64,000 nt of DNA from Paludibacter jiangxiensis (GTDB lineage: Bacteria; Bacteroidota; Bacteroidia; Bacteroidales; Paludibacteraceae): assembly GCA_945870155.1 (NCBI GenBank), contig CAMBSB010000005.1, positions 18,361 to 82,360 on the forward strand, given 5' to 3'. The notes beneath the pieces were generated by a model that was given only the letters and a program-made list of their open reading frames with translations, was not told the DNA's origin and made no database searches. Of this stretch, positions 1 through 9,409 are shown piece after piece (the stretch's first letter is position 1; the number at the start of each line of letters is the position of its first letter). The translations under genes were made by a program, and so were the position numbers.

Positions 1-1535
1 AAATGTTTTGGCAATCGGGCTTTTAAAAAATGTTTCAAAATATCTTCATCTTCCAAATCGGACAAAGCTAACTTGTATAAATTGTTGCTTTCCATAAATT
101 CCGAAAAAATATCGGTACAAATAACCACTGTTTTAGGTATGGTGATTTGAGCATTTTCGAAATTTTCAAATTGCTCATTGCGTTTTATCATAGCATCGAT
201 AAATGCGAGTCCACGCCCCTTACCACCCAATGAGCCATCTCCAATACGGGCGAAATTTGAAAACTGATCGAACCTTTCGGATCTGAAAACAGCAACAACA
301 CCACGATTTTTAACCTTTCTATATTGCAAAATAGCTTCGTAAATAGCATGGCGCAAGTTCAACAATTCCTCAGGATTATTTTTTGATGGGTTTGTGTTTT
401 TTACAAATTCAGCTAAAGGAAACATGGCTCTAGAATAAAGCCAACGGGAAATATTGTTGCGCGATACATTATAATATAGAGTTTCATCGGTAAGTTGAAG
501 TATAGAGTTTTGCAAATCTTTCAGATTGCACACACGAGCTTCTACGCTACCAGTCAATGGATTAATAAAAACAAAATCGCCAAAACCAAAATTATTTGTA
601 ATTATTTCCCTTAGTTCCAATAAAAACATTTTTGATGTTTTACACAAAAAAGATGCATTCTGCTCAGTAGCGTAAACATTATTTTCGACATCTGTTGATT
701 GAATAATTAAGGGAATTTTTGGATCAATCTCACGAATTTGTCGGCATAAATTTATTCCGGCTAATTTATTTTTTTTTCCTGCTTGAAAAAATGATACATC
801 AGTAATCACACCAAGCATATTATGCATATATTTCATATAAAGCTGCAATCCTTCTTCGTAGTTACGAGCTAATAATATTTTTGGTCTACCGCGCATTCGC
901 AGCATCTGCTCATGCTCATTCAGTGCCTCGGTCATGAAGGATTTTGACTGCTGAAAAACATATTTATATAAATGAGGCAATATTGATGAATAAAAATGGA
1001 TTGAATCTTCAACAAATAAAATTGTTTGTACATTTACGGACTCAACATCCTCTTGTACATTCATCTCATCTTCTATCAACTTAATTATAGCAAGCAACAA
1101 ATCGGAATTACCCAGCCAGCTAAAAACATAATTAATAGCAGTAAGATCTTCATTTGCAATGCGTTTAGATACAGAACGTGAAAATGGAGTTAGAACAACG
1201 ATAGGCACATTAGGTAACTCTTTCTTAACTTCTTTAGCCCAATTAAACGGATTTATGCTATCGCCGCTAGGCATGGAAATGATTAATTCAAAAGAACGTT
1301 CTTTAAGCAATTTATTCGCCTCAATTTCCGACGAGACCAATGTAAAACGTGGAGGATATCGTAAATTTAAAGACGTATATTCATTAAAAAGCAACTCATC
1401 AATACGCCCATCTTCTTCCAAAACAAAAACATCGTACTTACTTGCAAACAATAAAACATTGTAAATTCTATGTTTCATCAAATTGGCAAACGTAGTATCT
1501 TTAAAATAGAGCTTGCCTAAACCGGGTAATGTCAT
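1..1535 (-). CDS. PEP/pyruvate-binding (PPDK-N) enzyme with receiver-like N-terminus, 3' part outside window
   Basis: The minus-strand frame is open from an ATG at 1535 to the window edge, about 511 residues, so the C-terminal part is missing. The first 340 or so residues show two alternating hydrophobic-strand/helix stretches that resemble receiver domains (for example KILLARNYEEGLQLY). Near residue 437 comes GDGSLGGKGRGLAFID, the glycine-rich start of the ATP-binding, PPDK N-terminal (PEP synthase / pyruvate phosphate dikinase) domain. Known Bacteroidota proteins of this architecture are close to 1000 residues and are annotated as PEP synthase or PEP/pyruvate-binding protein; their reaction is little studied. 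Expected chemistry is phosphotransfer between ATP, pyruvate and PEP in the cytoplasm. A matching -7 box lies 43 bases upstream. It is transcribed away from glnN. Family assignment is fairly safe; the exact reaction is not. Confidence 0.8.
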   Translation of the reverse strand, partial: MTLPGLGKLYFKDTTFANLMKHRIYNVLLFASKYDVFVLEEDGRIDELLFNEYTSLNLRYPPRFTLVSSEIEANKLLKERSFELIISMPSGDSINPFNWAKEVKKELPNVPIVVLTPFSRSVSKRIANEDLTAINYVFSWLGNSDLLLAIIKLIEDEMNVQEDVESVNVQTILFVEDSIHFYSSILPHLYKYVFQQSKSFMTEALNEHEQMLRMRGRPKILLARNYEEGLQLYMKYMHNMLGVITDVSFFQAGKKNKLAGINLCRQIREIDPKIPLIIQSTDVENNVYATEQNASFLCKTSKMFLLELREIITNNFGFGDFVFINPLTGSVEARVCNLKDLQNSILQLTDETLYYNVSRNNISRWLYSRAMFPLAEFVKNTNPSKNNPEELLNLRHAIYEAILQYRKVKNRGVVAVFRSERFDQFSNFARIGDGSLGGKGRGLAFIDAMIKRNEQFENFENAQITIPKTVVICTDIFSEFMESNNLYKLALSDLEDEDILKHFLKARLPKH

Positions 1536-1577
1536 ACAATTATAATTTTTATATTATTTCAGCACTTAGTATTCTCA

Positions 1578-1609
1578 CAAAAGTAATAAATGCGTTTTGA
1601 TTTCATAAA
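1578..1609 (-). promoter_or_regulatory. Bacteroidota-type promoter for the PEP/pyruvate-binding gene
   Basis: On the minus strand TACTTTTG (1578-1585) fits the phylum -7 consensus TAnnTTTG exactly. TTTA at 1606-1609, 20 bases upstream, is close to the -33 consensus TTTG. The distance to the start codon at 1535 is about 42 bases, a normal leader length. Confidence 0.6.
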
Positions 1610-1775
1610 GGATTATATCAAAAACTTCATAATTAGTTATAGTAATAACACGAACAAGCAATGATTGCAATATCATATATCTATTTTTTTTACGATTTTA
1701 CGAGCATTTTGACTGTTTTTTATTGTATTTACATTATTTTGACACCATATTTATTTATTATATAACATTTTTACT

Positions 1776-1783
1776 TATCTTTG
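1776..1783 (+). promoter_or_regulatory. -7 box in front of a candidate small RNA
   Basis: TATCTTTG matches TAnnTTTG exactly. No clear -33 TTTG lies at the usual 19-21 base distance. The element is 550 bases from the next start codon (2331), too far to be the only glnN promoter, and is followed directly by the structured segment 1788-1892. Confidence 0.45.
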
Positions 1784-1787
1784 CAGC

Positions 1788-1892
1788 CAAAACAATTCGC
1801 ATTGAATATATAATTTACGTTGAATGTGATTTTTAACATTGGCGTATTCAACATACACGAATTATTTGCTCGCAAAAATTCGTGTGTTTTTT
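1788..1892 (+). ncRNA. Candidate small RNA or leader, two hairpins and a terminator
   Basis: Downstream of the -7 box at 1776-1783 there is no usable reading frame but there is clear symmetry. GTTGAAT (1819-1825) pairs with ATTCAAC (1846-1852). A perfect 9-bp stem ACACGAATT (1855-1863) / AATTCGTGT (1877-1885) is followed at once by six T residues (1887-1892), the form of an intrinsic terminator. Together they outline a transcript of about 100 bases upstream of glnN. I do not recognise it as a named RNA family. It could be an independent sRNA or an attenuated leader of the nitrogen genes. The sequence symmetry is seen directly; transcription is inferred. Confidence 0.4.
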
Positions 1893-1906
1893 AGTTTTAT
1901 TGTTAA

Positions 1907-1939
1907 GGACAGACTACTTCGTGATGAAATAGTCTGTCC
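1907..1939 (+). other. Strong hairpin between the candidate sRNA and glnN
   Basis: GGACAGACTA (1907-1916) and TAGTCTGTCC (1930-1939) form a perfect 10-bp stem, and an inner TTC/GAA can extend it around the loop GTGAT. It has no adjoining T-run on the plus strand. It may be a second structural element of the leader, an operator, or a terminator for transcripts running leftwards. Confidence 0.4.
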
Positions 1940-2230
1940 ATTTAAAAATCTCAAAACAAAAATTAGCTTTGTTTAAAACACTTAATATTTTACTATTTGT
2001 ATTAATATAAACTTTTTTGCTACCATTTTGTTATTATATAATGATTTAAATAACAATAATGTTATTAAAAAATAAAGATAACGGCTTACAAAAATTCAGC
2101 ATAAAAACAAACATAATATTGCATTATGTAACTAATATCTTGTATTTAGCTTCATATTTAAATATTTCTACTATTTAATATTTCATTTTAATACTACAAT
2201 TTAAAAAATAGGATAATAAACATGTTTATA
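1940..2230. other. AT-rich spacer, no gene seen
   Basis: This stretch is almost pure A/T with scattered short homopolymers. I see no reading frame of note, no strong hairpin and no exact -7 box until the promoter at 2231-2262. Confidence 0.5.
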
Positions 2231-2262
2231 ATTGCCAAAAACTTATATTTTCACTATTTTTG
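2231..2262 (+). promoter_or_regulatory. glnN promoter
   Basis: TATTTTTG (2255-2262) is an exact TAnnTTTG -7 box. ATTG (2231-2234), 20 bases upstream, fits three of four positions of the -33 element TTTG. The predicted leader to the ATG at 2331 is about 60 bases. Confidence 0.65.
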
Positions 2263-2330
2263 CAGTGAATTTAACAAAAAAAACTAACTAACAAAAAAAA
2301 TAAATATATCAACTAAATAACTATACAATT

Positions 2331-4526
2331 ATGTCACTATTAAGATTCAAAGCAGTAGAAGAGGCATTCAAGAAAAAAGCACTTGAAGTTACAGCTCCTT
2401 CAAAACTCACTTCCGATTATTATGGAAAATACGTTTTCACAAAAGCCACAATGGCAAAATATCTTTCAAAAGATACAATGAAAGCATTTAAGAGTGTAAC
2501 TGAAAAAGGAGGAACTCTTGATTTATCAATTGCAGATGATGTAGCAGCAGGTATGAGAATGTGGGCCATGGAATTAGGTGCTACACACTACACTCACTGG
2601 TTTCAACCATTAACTGACGGAACTGCAGAAAAACATGACTCATTTATTGACTACTTAGGCGCTCCAGGCGAAGGAATAGTTGAAGATTTCTCAGGAAAAT
2701 TATTAGCTCAACAAGAACCAGATGCATCTTCTTTTCCTAACGGTGGTATCCGTAGCACTTTTGAAGCGCGTGGATATACAGCATGGGATACATCATCGCC
2801 TGCTTTTGTTGTAGATGACACATTGGTAATTCCTACAATATTTATTTCATATACAGGCGAATCATTAGACTTAAAAGCGCCACTATTAAAAGCCTTAGCT
2901 GCAGTTGATAAAGCAGCAGTTGCAGTTTGCCAAATGTTCGATCCTAACGTAAAAAAAGTAGTTTCTTACCTTGGTTGGGAACAAGAATACTTTTTGGTAG
3001 ACGAAGGTTTGTTTGCAACTCGCCCTGATTTAATGTTAACCGGTAGAACATTGCTAGGTCATGAGTCAGCAAAAAACCAACAATTGGACGATCATTATTT
3101 TGGTTCAGTACCAACAAGGGTAGCAGCATATATGAAAGACATAGAATTTGAAGCATACAAATATGGTATACCTGCAAAAACTCGTCACAACGAGGTTGCA
3201 CCTAACCAATTTGAGCTAGCTCCAATCTTTGGTGAATGTAATTTGGCGGTTGATCAAAACTTGCAAATGATGTCAATTATGCGTCGTGTTGCACGTCGTC
3301 ACGGATTCCGTGTTTTATTGCACGAAAAACCGTTTGCTGGTATCAATGGTTCGGGAAAACACAACAACTGGTCATTGGGAACTGATACCGGCGTAGGTTT
3401 ATTCACTCCTGGAAAAACAGCTGAAGAAAATCTACAATTTGTAACTTTCCTTGTTTGTACATTAAAAGCTGTACATAAACATAATGCATTATTAAAAGCA
3501 TCAATTATGACAGCTCAAAATGCACACCGTTTAGGAGCAAATGAAGCACCTCCTGCAATTGTATCTGCATTTTTAGGAACGCAATTAACAGCTGTGCTTG
3601 ATAAATTGGAAAACAGCACTAGTGATGAAGCTATTGTAATGGATGCTAAAAAGAAATTATCATTGGGTATTCCACATATTCCTGAAGTATTTCTTGACAA
3701 TACTGATCGTAACCGTACATCGGCATTTGCTTTTACAGGTAATCGTTTTGAGTTCCGTGCTGTTGGTTCTTCAGCTAACTGTTCATCAGCCATGTCTACT
3801 TTAAATGCTGCTGTTGCTTATCAACTTACTGAATTTAAAGCTGAAGTTGATGCAAAAATAGCTTCTGGTTTAACTAAAGAAAAAGCAATTTTTGAAGTTA
3901 TCAAAGCATATATAAAAGATTCAAAAGCAATCCGTTTCGATGGAAATGGATACAGTGATGAATGGAAAGTAGAAGCTGCTAAACGTGGTTTAGATTGTGA
4001 AACAAGTGTGCCAAAAATAATTGAAGCTTATACTTCAAAATCAAGTATTGAATTATTTACAAAAACAGGTGTTTTAACTGAAGTTGAACTACATGCTCGT
4101 AATGAAGTAAAATGGGAGACTTATATCAAGAAAATTCAAATTGAAGCACGCGTCTTAGGAGATTTAACTATCAATCATATTATTCCGGTTGCCACTCGTT
4201 ATCAATCTTTATTATTAGATAATGTTTATAAAACCAAAGCAGTATTTTCAGCTGAAAAAGCAGAAAAAATTGCTGCAATGGATTTAGCTTTAATCGAAGA
4301 AATTGCTGAACATATATCAGTTATTAAAAAGAATGTAGAAGCAATGGTTGTAGCACGTAAAGTTGCTAATATAATTGAACACGAAGATGCAAAAGCTAAT
4401 GCTTATCACGACAGTGTACTACCATATTTCGATGTAATTCGTTATCATGTTGATAAATTAGAATTAATCATTGATGACGAAATGTGGACATTGCCTAAAT
4501 ATCGTGAATTGCTATTTATCAGATAA
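2331..4526 (+). CDS. glnN: Glutamine synthetase, type III
   Basis: Makes glutamine from glutamate, ammonium and ATP in the cytoplasm. At 731 residues it has the length of the GSIII family, well above GSI/GSII. Conserved GS active-site blocks are visible: HNEVAPNQFELAP at residues 286-298 (metal-binding Glu), GINGSGKHNNWSLGT from residue 337 (ATP/glutamate site), and the NRTSAFAFTGNRFEFRAVG block near residue 460. The start ATG follows a promoter with a roughly 60-base leader; there is no Shine-Dalgarno motif, as is usual in this phylum. It is the first of four consecutive nitrogen-assimilation genes but has its own terminator-like hairpin (4635-4672), so it is probably transcribed alone. Assignment is very secure. 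Confidence 0.97.
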   Translation: MSLLRFKAVEEAFKKKALEVTAPSKLTSDYYGKYVFTKATMAKYLSKDTMKAFKSVTEKGGTLDLSIADDVAAGMRMWAMELGATHYTHWFQPLTDGTAEKHDSFIDYLGAPGEGIVEDFSGKLLAQQEPDASSFPNGGIRSTFEARGYTAWDTSSPAFVVDDTLVIPTIFISYTGESLDLKAPLLKALAAVDKAAVAVCQMFDPNVKKVVSYLGWEQEYFLVDEGLFATRPDLMLTGRTLLGHESAKNQQLDDHYFGSVPTRVAAYMKDIEFEAYKYGIPAKTRHNEVAPNQFELAPIFGECNLAVDQNLQMMSIMRRVARRHGFRVLLHEKPFAGINGSGKHNNWSLGTDTGVGLFTPGKTAEENLQFVTFLVCTLKAVHKHNALLKASIMTAQNAHRLGANEAPPAIVSAFLGTQLTAVLDKLENSTSDEAIVMDAKKKLSLGIPHIPEVFLDNTDRNRTSAFAFTGNRFEFRAVGSSANCSSAMSTLNAAVAYQLTEFKAEVDAKIASGLTKEKAIFEVIKAYIKDSKAIRFDGNGYSDEWKVEAAKRGLDCETSVPKIIEAYTSKSSIELFTKTGVLTEVELHARNEVKWETYIKKIQIEARVLGDLTINHIIPVATRYQSLLLDNVYKTKAVFSAEKAEKIAAMDLALIEEIAEHISVIKKNVEAMVVARKVANIIEHEDAKANAYHDSVLPYFDVIRYHVDKLELIIDDEMWTLPKYRELLFIR

Positions 4527-4634
4527 GTCAACAATTGATACTTGATAGTTGATATTTAACAATTAATAGTTAATACGCTTAAATCGCTATCATATTGTTA
4601 ACAATTTCAAATATCTACTATTTCATATTTAAAC

Positions 4635-4672
4635 AATAGTGGGAAGGTCAATATGAGCTTCCCACTATTTTG
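4635..4672 (+). terminator. Terminator-like hairpin after glnN
   Basis: A perfect 12-bp stem AATAGTGGGAAG (4635-4646) / CTTCCCACTATT (4658-4669) with an 11-base loop and a short T-run. It stands 109 bases after the glnN stop and 74 before gltB, so it could alternatively act as a gltB leader structure. Confidence 0.6.
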
Positions 4673-4745
4673 CAAGAAAACAATAAAACAAAAAATATTT
4701 CGAATTCGCTATTAATATATTTTAATGGCATTAAAGTTTAAATAA

Positions 4746-7700
4746 ATGAATTCAAACCAGATAAATATTGATGAATATGAGCAGCGTTCGCTGTATTCAT
4801 TTCAAAACGAACATGATGCATGTGGTGTAGGTCTGATTCTTAACCTTTACGGCGAGAAATCGCATGAGATCGTTGAAAAAGGATTGCAGGTATTAGAAAA
4901 CATGGTACATCGAGGTGCTGAAAGTGCCGATAACAAAACGGGTGATGGTGCAGGTATTTTGGTGCAAATACCACACGAGTTTATATTACTACAAGGCATA
5001 CCGGTTCCGGCTAAAGGAAAATATGGTACAGGTTTAGTGTTTTTACCTAAGGATGAGAAAAAATCTCAGCTTTGTTTAAATGTAATGAAAGAACATGTTG
5101 AGAAAGAAGGTCTCAGTCTTTTATTTACACGCGATGTGCCTGTTAACAGCAATATATTAGGTCAAATTTCGACTAGCACTGAACCACAGATCAAACAAAT
5201 TTTTATTACGGGCGGCAGCAACCAACAAGATTTGGAGCAAAAACTTTATGTAGTTCGCAAAAAAATTGAGAAATCCATTCTCAAATCCAATCTTGCTAAA
5301 GATCGTAGTTTTTATATTGTAAGCCTTTCTACCAAACAAATGGTTTACAAAGGTATGCTTACCTCACTTCAACTCCGCGAATACTATCCGGATTTAACAA
5401 ACCCCAATTTCACTAGTGGTATCTCATTGGTACATTCCCGTTTCAGTACCAACACATTCCCAACTTGGGACTTGGCACAACCATTTAGAATGTTGGGACA
5501 CAATGGCGAGATTAACACAATTCGTGGTAATCGTCAGTGGATGGAGTCTCGTGAAAGCGTACTAAAATCGGACATTTTAGGAAATCTGAATGATTTATAC
5601 CCAATTGTACAACCAGGAATGAGCGATAGTGCTACGCTGGACAATGCTCTTGAATTCCTGGTAATGTCAGGTAAAAGTTTACCACATGCCATGGCCATGT
5701 TAGTTCCTGAAAGTTGGAATCAAAAAAATCCTATTTCTGATAATTTACGTGCGTTCTACGAATACCATAGTACTTTTATGGAACCATGGGATGGTCCTGC
5801 TACTTTACTATTCAGCGATGGAAGATATGCCGGTGGAATGTTAGACCGCAATGGTTTACGTCCTGCACGTTATTTGGTTACACATGACAATATGATGGTA
5901 ATTGCCTCTGAAACAGGCACCATCGAATTTGATGCTGAACGTATCAAAGAGAAAGGAAGACTGAAACCCGGAAAAATGATCATGATTGATACTGAAACCG
6001 GACAAATTTATTATGATAATGAACTAAAAGAAGGTTTAGCCAAAGCTTTTCCATACCGTGAATGGTTAAATAAAAATTGTATTAGCATTGATAACATATC
6101 ATCAGGAAGAAGTGTAAAAAATGATTTGAATAATTACACTACTTTGCTTCGTGCATTTGGTTATTCTACCGAAGACATGGAAAGATTGATAATTCCAATG
6201 GCAAACGATGGATATGAACCAACCTCTTCGATGGGTAATGATGTAACATTATCTGTTTTTTCGGATAAACCACAAAGGTTGTTCAGTTATTTCCGTCAAC
6301 AATTTGCGCAGGTAACCAATCCTCCAATTGACCCAATTCGTGAAGAATTGGTCATGTCATTAACCGGATATATTGGTTCTGTACACCAGAACTTGTTAGA
6401 ACCAGCACGTGAAATTTGTAAAATGGTAAAACTTAAGAGTCCGGTAATAACCAACTCAGAGTTTGATATTTTAATGAATTTAAACTACAAAGGCTTCTAT
6501 ACCATATCATTGCCTATGCTTTTCGATCCTAAAAAAGGAGCTAAAGGACTTGAAGCTGCTATACAGGAATTATGTTTATCAGTTGAAAAAGCGGTAGATG
6601 ATGGTAAAAATTATATTGTATTAAGCGACCGTGGTGTTGATGCTACTCATGCACCTATACCTTCGTTGTTAGCTGTTTCAGCTGTTCATTTGTATTTAGT
6701 TCAGAAACGTAAAAGAATGCAAATCGACATTGTAGTTGAATCTGCAGAGCCACGTGAAGTGATGCATTTTGCATTATTATTTGGGTTTGGTGCCAATGCC
6801 GTAAATCCATATATGGCATTTGCAATTATCAACGACAAAATTAAAGCCGGTGATATTAGTATGGACTTTGACACTGCTAAAAAGCATTATATCAAAGCTA
6901 TAAATAAAGGATTATTGAAAGTGCTTTCGAAGATGGGAAATTCAACGCTGCGTAGTTACCGTGGAGCACATATTTTCGAAGCAATTGGTATTTCTAATTT
7001 GCTGTTAGACAAATATTTTAAAGGAATTTCTTCGGCAATTGGTGGTATTGACATTGAAGATATTGCCAATGAAGTATTGCGTCCACATGCAGAAGCATTT
7101 TTCCCTGAAGAAGGAAATGACCCATCGAAACTTTATAATTTAGGTATTTACAATTATAGAGTTTTAGGTGAGGACCATGCATGGAATCCGGAAACAGTAG
7201 CTCGTTTGCAAATTGCAACAAAAACCAATGATTATAGCAAATACAAGGAATACGTAAAAGCAGTTGATGAGAAAGCTGCTCCAATTTTCATACGCGACTT
7301 GATTGACTACAAACGTAATCCTATAGATATCAACGAGGTAGAACCAGTTGAGAATATTATGAAACGTTTTGTTACCGGCGCCATGTCTTATGGTTCTATC
7401 AGTCGTGAAGCACACGAAGCCATGGCAATAGCCATGAATATTATTGGAGGACGAAGCAATACAGGTGAAGGTGGCGAAGATCCTGAACGTTATAAAAAAC
7501 GAGAAGACGGATTAAGCACACGCAGTGCCATTAAACAAGTTGCATCCGGCCGTTTTGGTGTTACAGCTGAATATTTGGTAAATGCAGATGAAATTCAGAT
7601 AAAAATTGCTCAAGGAGCAAAACCTGGCGAAGGAGGACAATTACCCGGACATAAAGTAGATAAAATCATTGCAAAAACCCGACATTCTATACCGGGAATT

Positions 7701-9275
7701 TCGTTGATATCTCCCCCACCCCATCACGATATTTATTCTATCGAAGATTTAGCACAGCTAATTTACGATTTAAAAAACATCAATCCGAGTGCAATTATCA
7801 GTGTGAAATTGGTATCAGAAACCGGAGTTGGCACAATTGCTGCCGGTGTAGCTAAAGCTAAAGCTGATTTAATTCTTATAAGTGGTGCCGAAGGTGGAAC
7901 AGGTGCAAGCCCATCAAGTTCAATTAAACATGCAGGACTACCTGTAGAAATTGGGTTGGCTGAAACACAACAAACTCTTGTTTTAAATAATTTACGCGGT
8001 CAAATTCGCCTTCAAACAGATGGACAACTAAAAACAGGACGTGACATTATCATTACAGCACTTTTAGGTGCTGAGGAATACGGTTTTGCAACAAGTGCTT
8101 TGCTTATTCTGGGTTGTGTAATGATGCGTAAATGTCACTTAAACACTTGTCCGGTAGGAGTTGCTACTCAAGATGAAGTATTGCGTAAACATTTTACAGG
8201 AAAACACGAATACTTAGTTAATTTCTTCAATTTTATAGCTCAGGATGTTCGTGAACATTTGGCTCAGTTGGGCTATCGTAGCTTGGACGAAATAATCGGG
8301 CATACTGAATTGCTTGAAAGAAAAGAAGTAGAAGGTAGTTCGAAATTGAAAAAAGTTGATTTATCAAAAATACTTTTTGTACCAAGTAAAGGAAATAAAA
8401 ATGCTTTGCGTCAAAACAAGATTCAAGACCATAAAATTGACAAAGTACTTGACCGTGAACTGATTAAAAAATCACTTCCTGCACTCGACTTATGTATGCC
8501 GGTTGAGATGAAATATAAAATTAAGAATACCGATCGTACAGTAGGTGCAATGCTATCAGGTGAAATTGCCAAACGTTATGGACAAGCCGGATTGCCTGTT
8601 GATACTATCAAAGCATATTTTAATGGCTCGGCAGGTCAAAGTTTTGGTGCATTTTTAAGTAAAGGCGTTTTCTTTGAATTAAATGGCGAAGCCAATGATT
8701 ATGTTGGAAAAGGACTTTCGGGAGGTAAAATTGTAGTTGTTGCTCCGAAAGAAAGTACTTTTAAACCCGAAGAAAATATTATTGCAGGAAATACAATTTT
8801 ATATGGTGCTACATCTGGTGAAGTTTATATCAATGGTGTTGTAGGTGAACGTTTTTGCGTACGTAATTCGGGCGCAACGGCAGTTGTTGAAGGTGCCGGA
8901 GATCACTGTTGTGAATATATGACCGGTGGTCGTACGGTGGTTTTAGGCAAAACAGGACGTAACTTTGCAGCCGGCATGAGTGGTGGAGTTGCTTATGTAC
9001 TCGACGAATCAGGTGATTTTGATTTCTTCTGTAATATGGAAATGGTTGAACTATCGTTGATTGAAGATAGTCACGACAGCAAAGAAGTAAAAACTTTGAT
9101 TGAAAATCATTACAAATACACAGGCAGTCAGTTAGCAAAAAAAATTCTGGATAACTGGAGAGATTATGTGGATAAGTTCATTAAAGTTGTTCCAATTGAA
9201 TACAAAAAGGTGATTCAGGAAGAAAAAATGGAAGCTATCAACAAAAAAATTGCTCAGGTAGAAAGAGATTATTAA
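4746..9275 (+). CDS. gltB: Glutamate synthase, large (alpha) subunit
   Basis: Transfers the amide of glutamine to 2-oxoglutarate to give two glutamates, working with GltD. The 1509-residue length is typical. Cys26 in DACGVG follows a 25-residue propeptide and is the expected N-terminal nucleophile of the class II glutamine amidotransferase domain after processing. A central domain follows, then the FMN-binding synthase domain with the 3Fe-4S cysteines C1124, C1130 and C1135 (CVMMRKCHLNTC). The C-terminal glycine-rich beta-helix domain (for example GLSGGKIVV) closes the protein. It lies directly upstream of gltD, 134 bases away, with a pair of GC-rich palindromes between them. Confidence 0.97.
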   Translation: MNSNQINIDEYEQRSLYSFQNEHDACGVGLILNLYGEKSHEIVEKGLQVLENMVHRGAESADNKTGDGAGILVQIPHEFILLQGIPVPAKGKYGTGLVFLPKDEKKSQLCLNVMKEHVEKEGLSLLFTRDVPVNSNILGQISTSTEPQIKQIFITGGSNQQDLEQKLYVVRKKIEKSILKSNLAKDRSFYIVSLSTKQMVYKGMLTSLQLREYYPDLTNPNFTSGISLVHSRFSTNTFPTWDLAQPFRMLGHNGEINTIRGNRQWMESRESVLKSDILGNLNDLYPIVQPGMSDSATLDNALEFLVMSGKSLPHAMAMLVPESWNQKNPISDNLRAFYEYHSTFMEPWDGPATLLFSDGRYAGGMLDRNGLRPARYLVTHDNMMVIASETGTIEFDAERIKEKGRLKPGKMIMIDTETGQIYYDNELKEGLAKAFPYREWLNKNCISIDNISSGRSVKNDLNNYTTLLRAFGYSTEDMERLIIPMANDGYEPTSSMGNDVTLSVFSDKPQRLFSYFRQQFAQVTNPPIDPIREELVMSLTGYIGSVHQNLLEPAREICKMVKLKSPVITNSEFDILMNLNYKGFYTISLPMLFDPKKGAKGLEAAIQELCLSVEKAVDDGKNYIVLSDRGVDATHAPIPSLLAVSAVHLYLVQKRKRMQIDIVVESAEPREVMHFALLFGFGANAVNPYMAFAIINDKIKAGDISMDFDTAKKHYIKAINKGLLKVLSKMGNSTLRSYRGAHIFEAIGISNLLLDKYFKGISSAIGGIDIEDIANEVLRPHAEAFFPEEGNDPSKLYNLGIYNYRVLGEDHAWNPETVARLQIATKTNDYSKYKEYVKAVDEKAAPIFIRDLIDYKRNPIDINEVEPVENIMKRFVTGAMSYGSISREAHEAMAIAMNIIGGRSNTGEGGEDPERYKKREDGLSTRSAIKQVASGRFGVTAEYLVNADEIQIKIAQGAKPGEGGQLPGHKVDKIIAKTRHSIPGISLISPPPHHDIYSIEDLAQLIYDLKNINPSAIISVKLVSETGVGTIAAGVAKAKADLILISGAEGGTGASPSSSIKHAGLPVEIGLAETQQTLVLNNLRGQIRLQTDGQLKTGRDIIITALLGAEEYGFATSALLILGCVMMRKCHLNTCPVGVATQDEVLRKHFTGKHEYLVNFFNFIAQDVREHLAQLGYRSLDEIIGHTELLERKEVEGSSKLKKVDLSKILFVPSKGNKNALRQNKIQDHKIDKVLDRELIKKSLPALDLCMPVEMKYKIKNTDRTVGAMLSGEIAKRYGQAGLPVDTIKAYFNGSAGQSFGAFLSKGVFFELNGEANDYVGKGLSGGKIVVVAPKESTFKPEENIIAGNTILYGATSGEVYINGVVGERFCVRNSGATAVVEGAGDHCCEYMTGGRTVVLGKTGRNFAAGMSGGVAYVLDESGDFDFFCNMEMVELSLIEDSHDSKEVKTLIENHYKYTGSQLAKKILDNWRDYVDKFIKVVPIEYKKVIQEEKMEAINKKIAQVERDY

Positions 9276-9280
9276 AATTG

Positions 9281-9302
9281 CCCCCTAACCCCCTAAAGGG
9301 GG
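9281..9302 (+). repeat. GC-rich palindromic repeat, copy 1 (pair A, left)
   Basis: A CCCCCTAA unit is followed by CCCCCTAAAGGGGG in an AT-rich spacer six bases after the gltB stop. A second copy in inverted orientation stands at 9373-9402. The same element recurs at 34.7, 38.5 and 41.1 kb. Confidence 0.8.
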
Positions 9303-9372
9303 AAAATCAATTGAAAAAACAGGGAAATTAACAATAAAATTATACAATAATTATAAATATAGCTAATCTTAA

Positions 9373-9402
9373 GTCCCCCTTTAGGGGGATTTAGGAGGCT
9401 TC
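9373..9402 (-). repeat. GC-rich palindromic repeat, copy 2 (pair A, right)
   Basis: TCCCCCTTTAGGGGGA followed by TTTAGGAGG, the reverse complement of the copy at 9281-9302 with minor changes. Its AGGAGG (9393-9398) ends 11 bases before the gltD ATG and could serve as a ribosome-binding site, which would be unusual in this phylum. Confidence 0.8.
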
Positions 9403-9409
9403 ATAAAAT

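Noticed and set aside
1159..1464. 101-codon plus-strand frame near the left edge
   Set aside because: It is antisense to the PEP/pyruvate-binding gene, whose frame runs open from 1535 to the edge with recognisable sequence.
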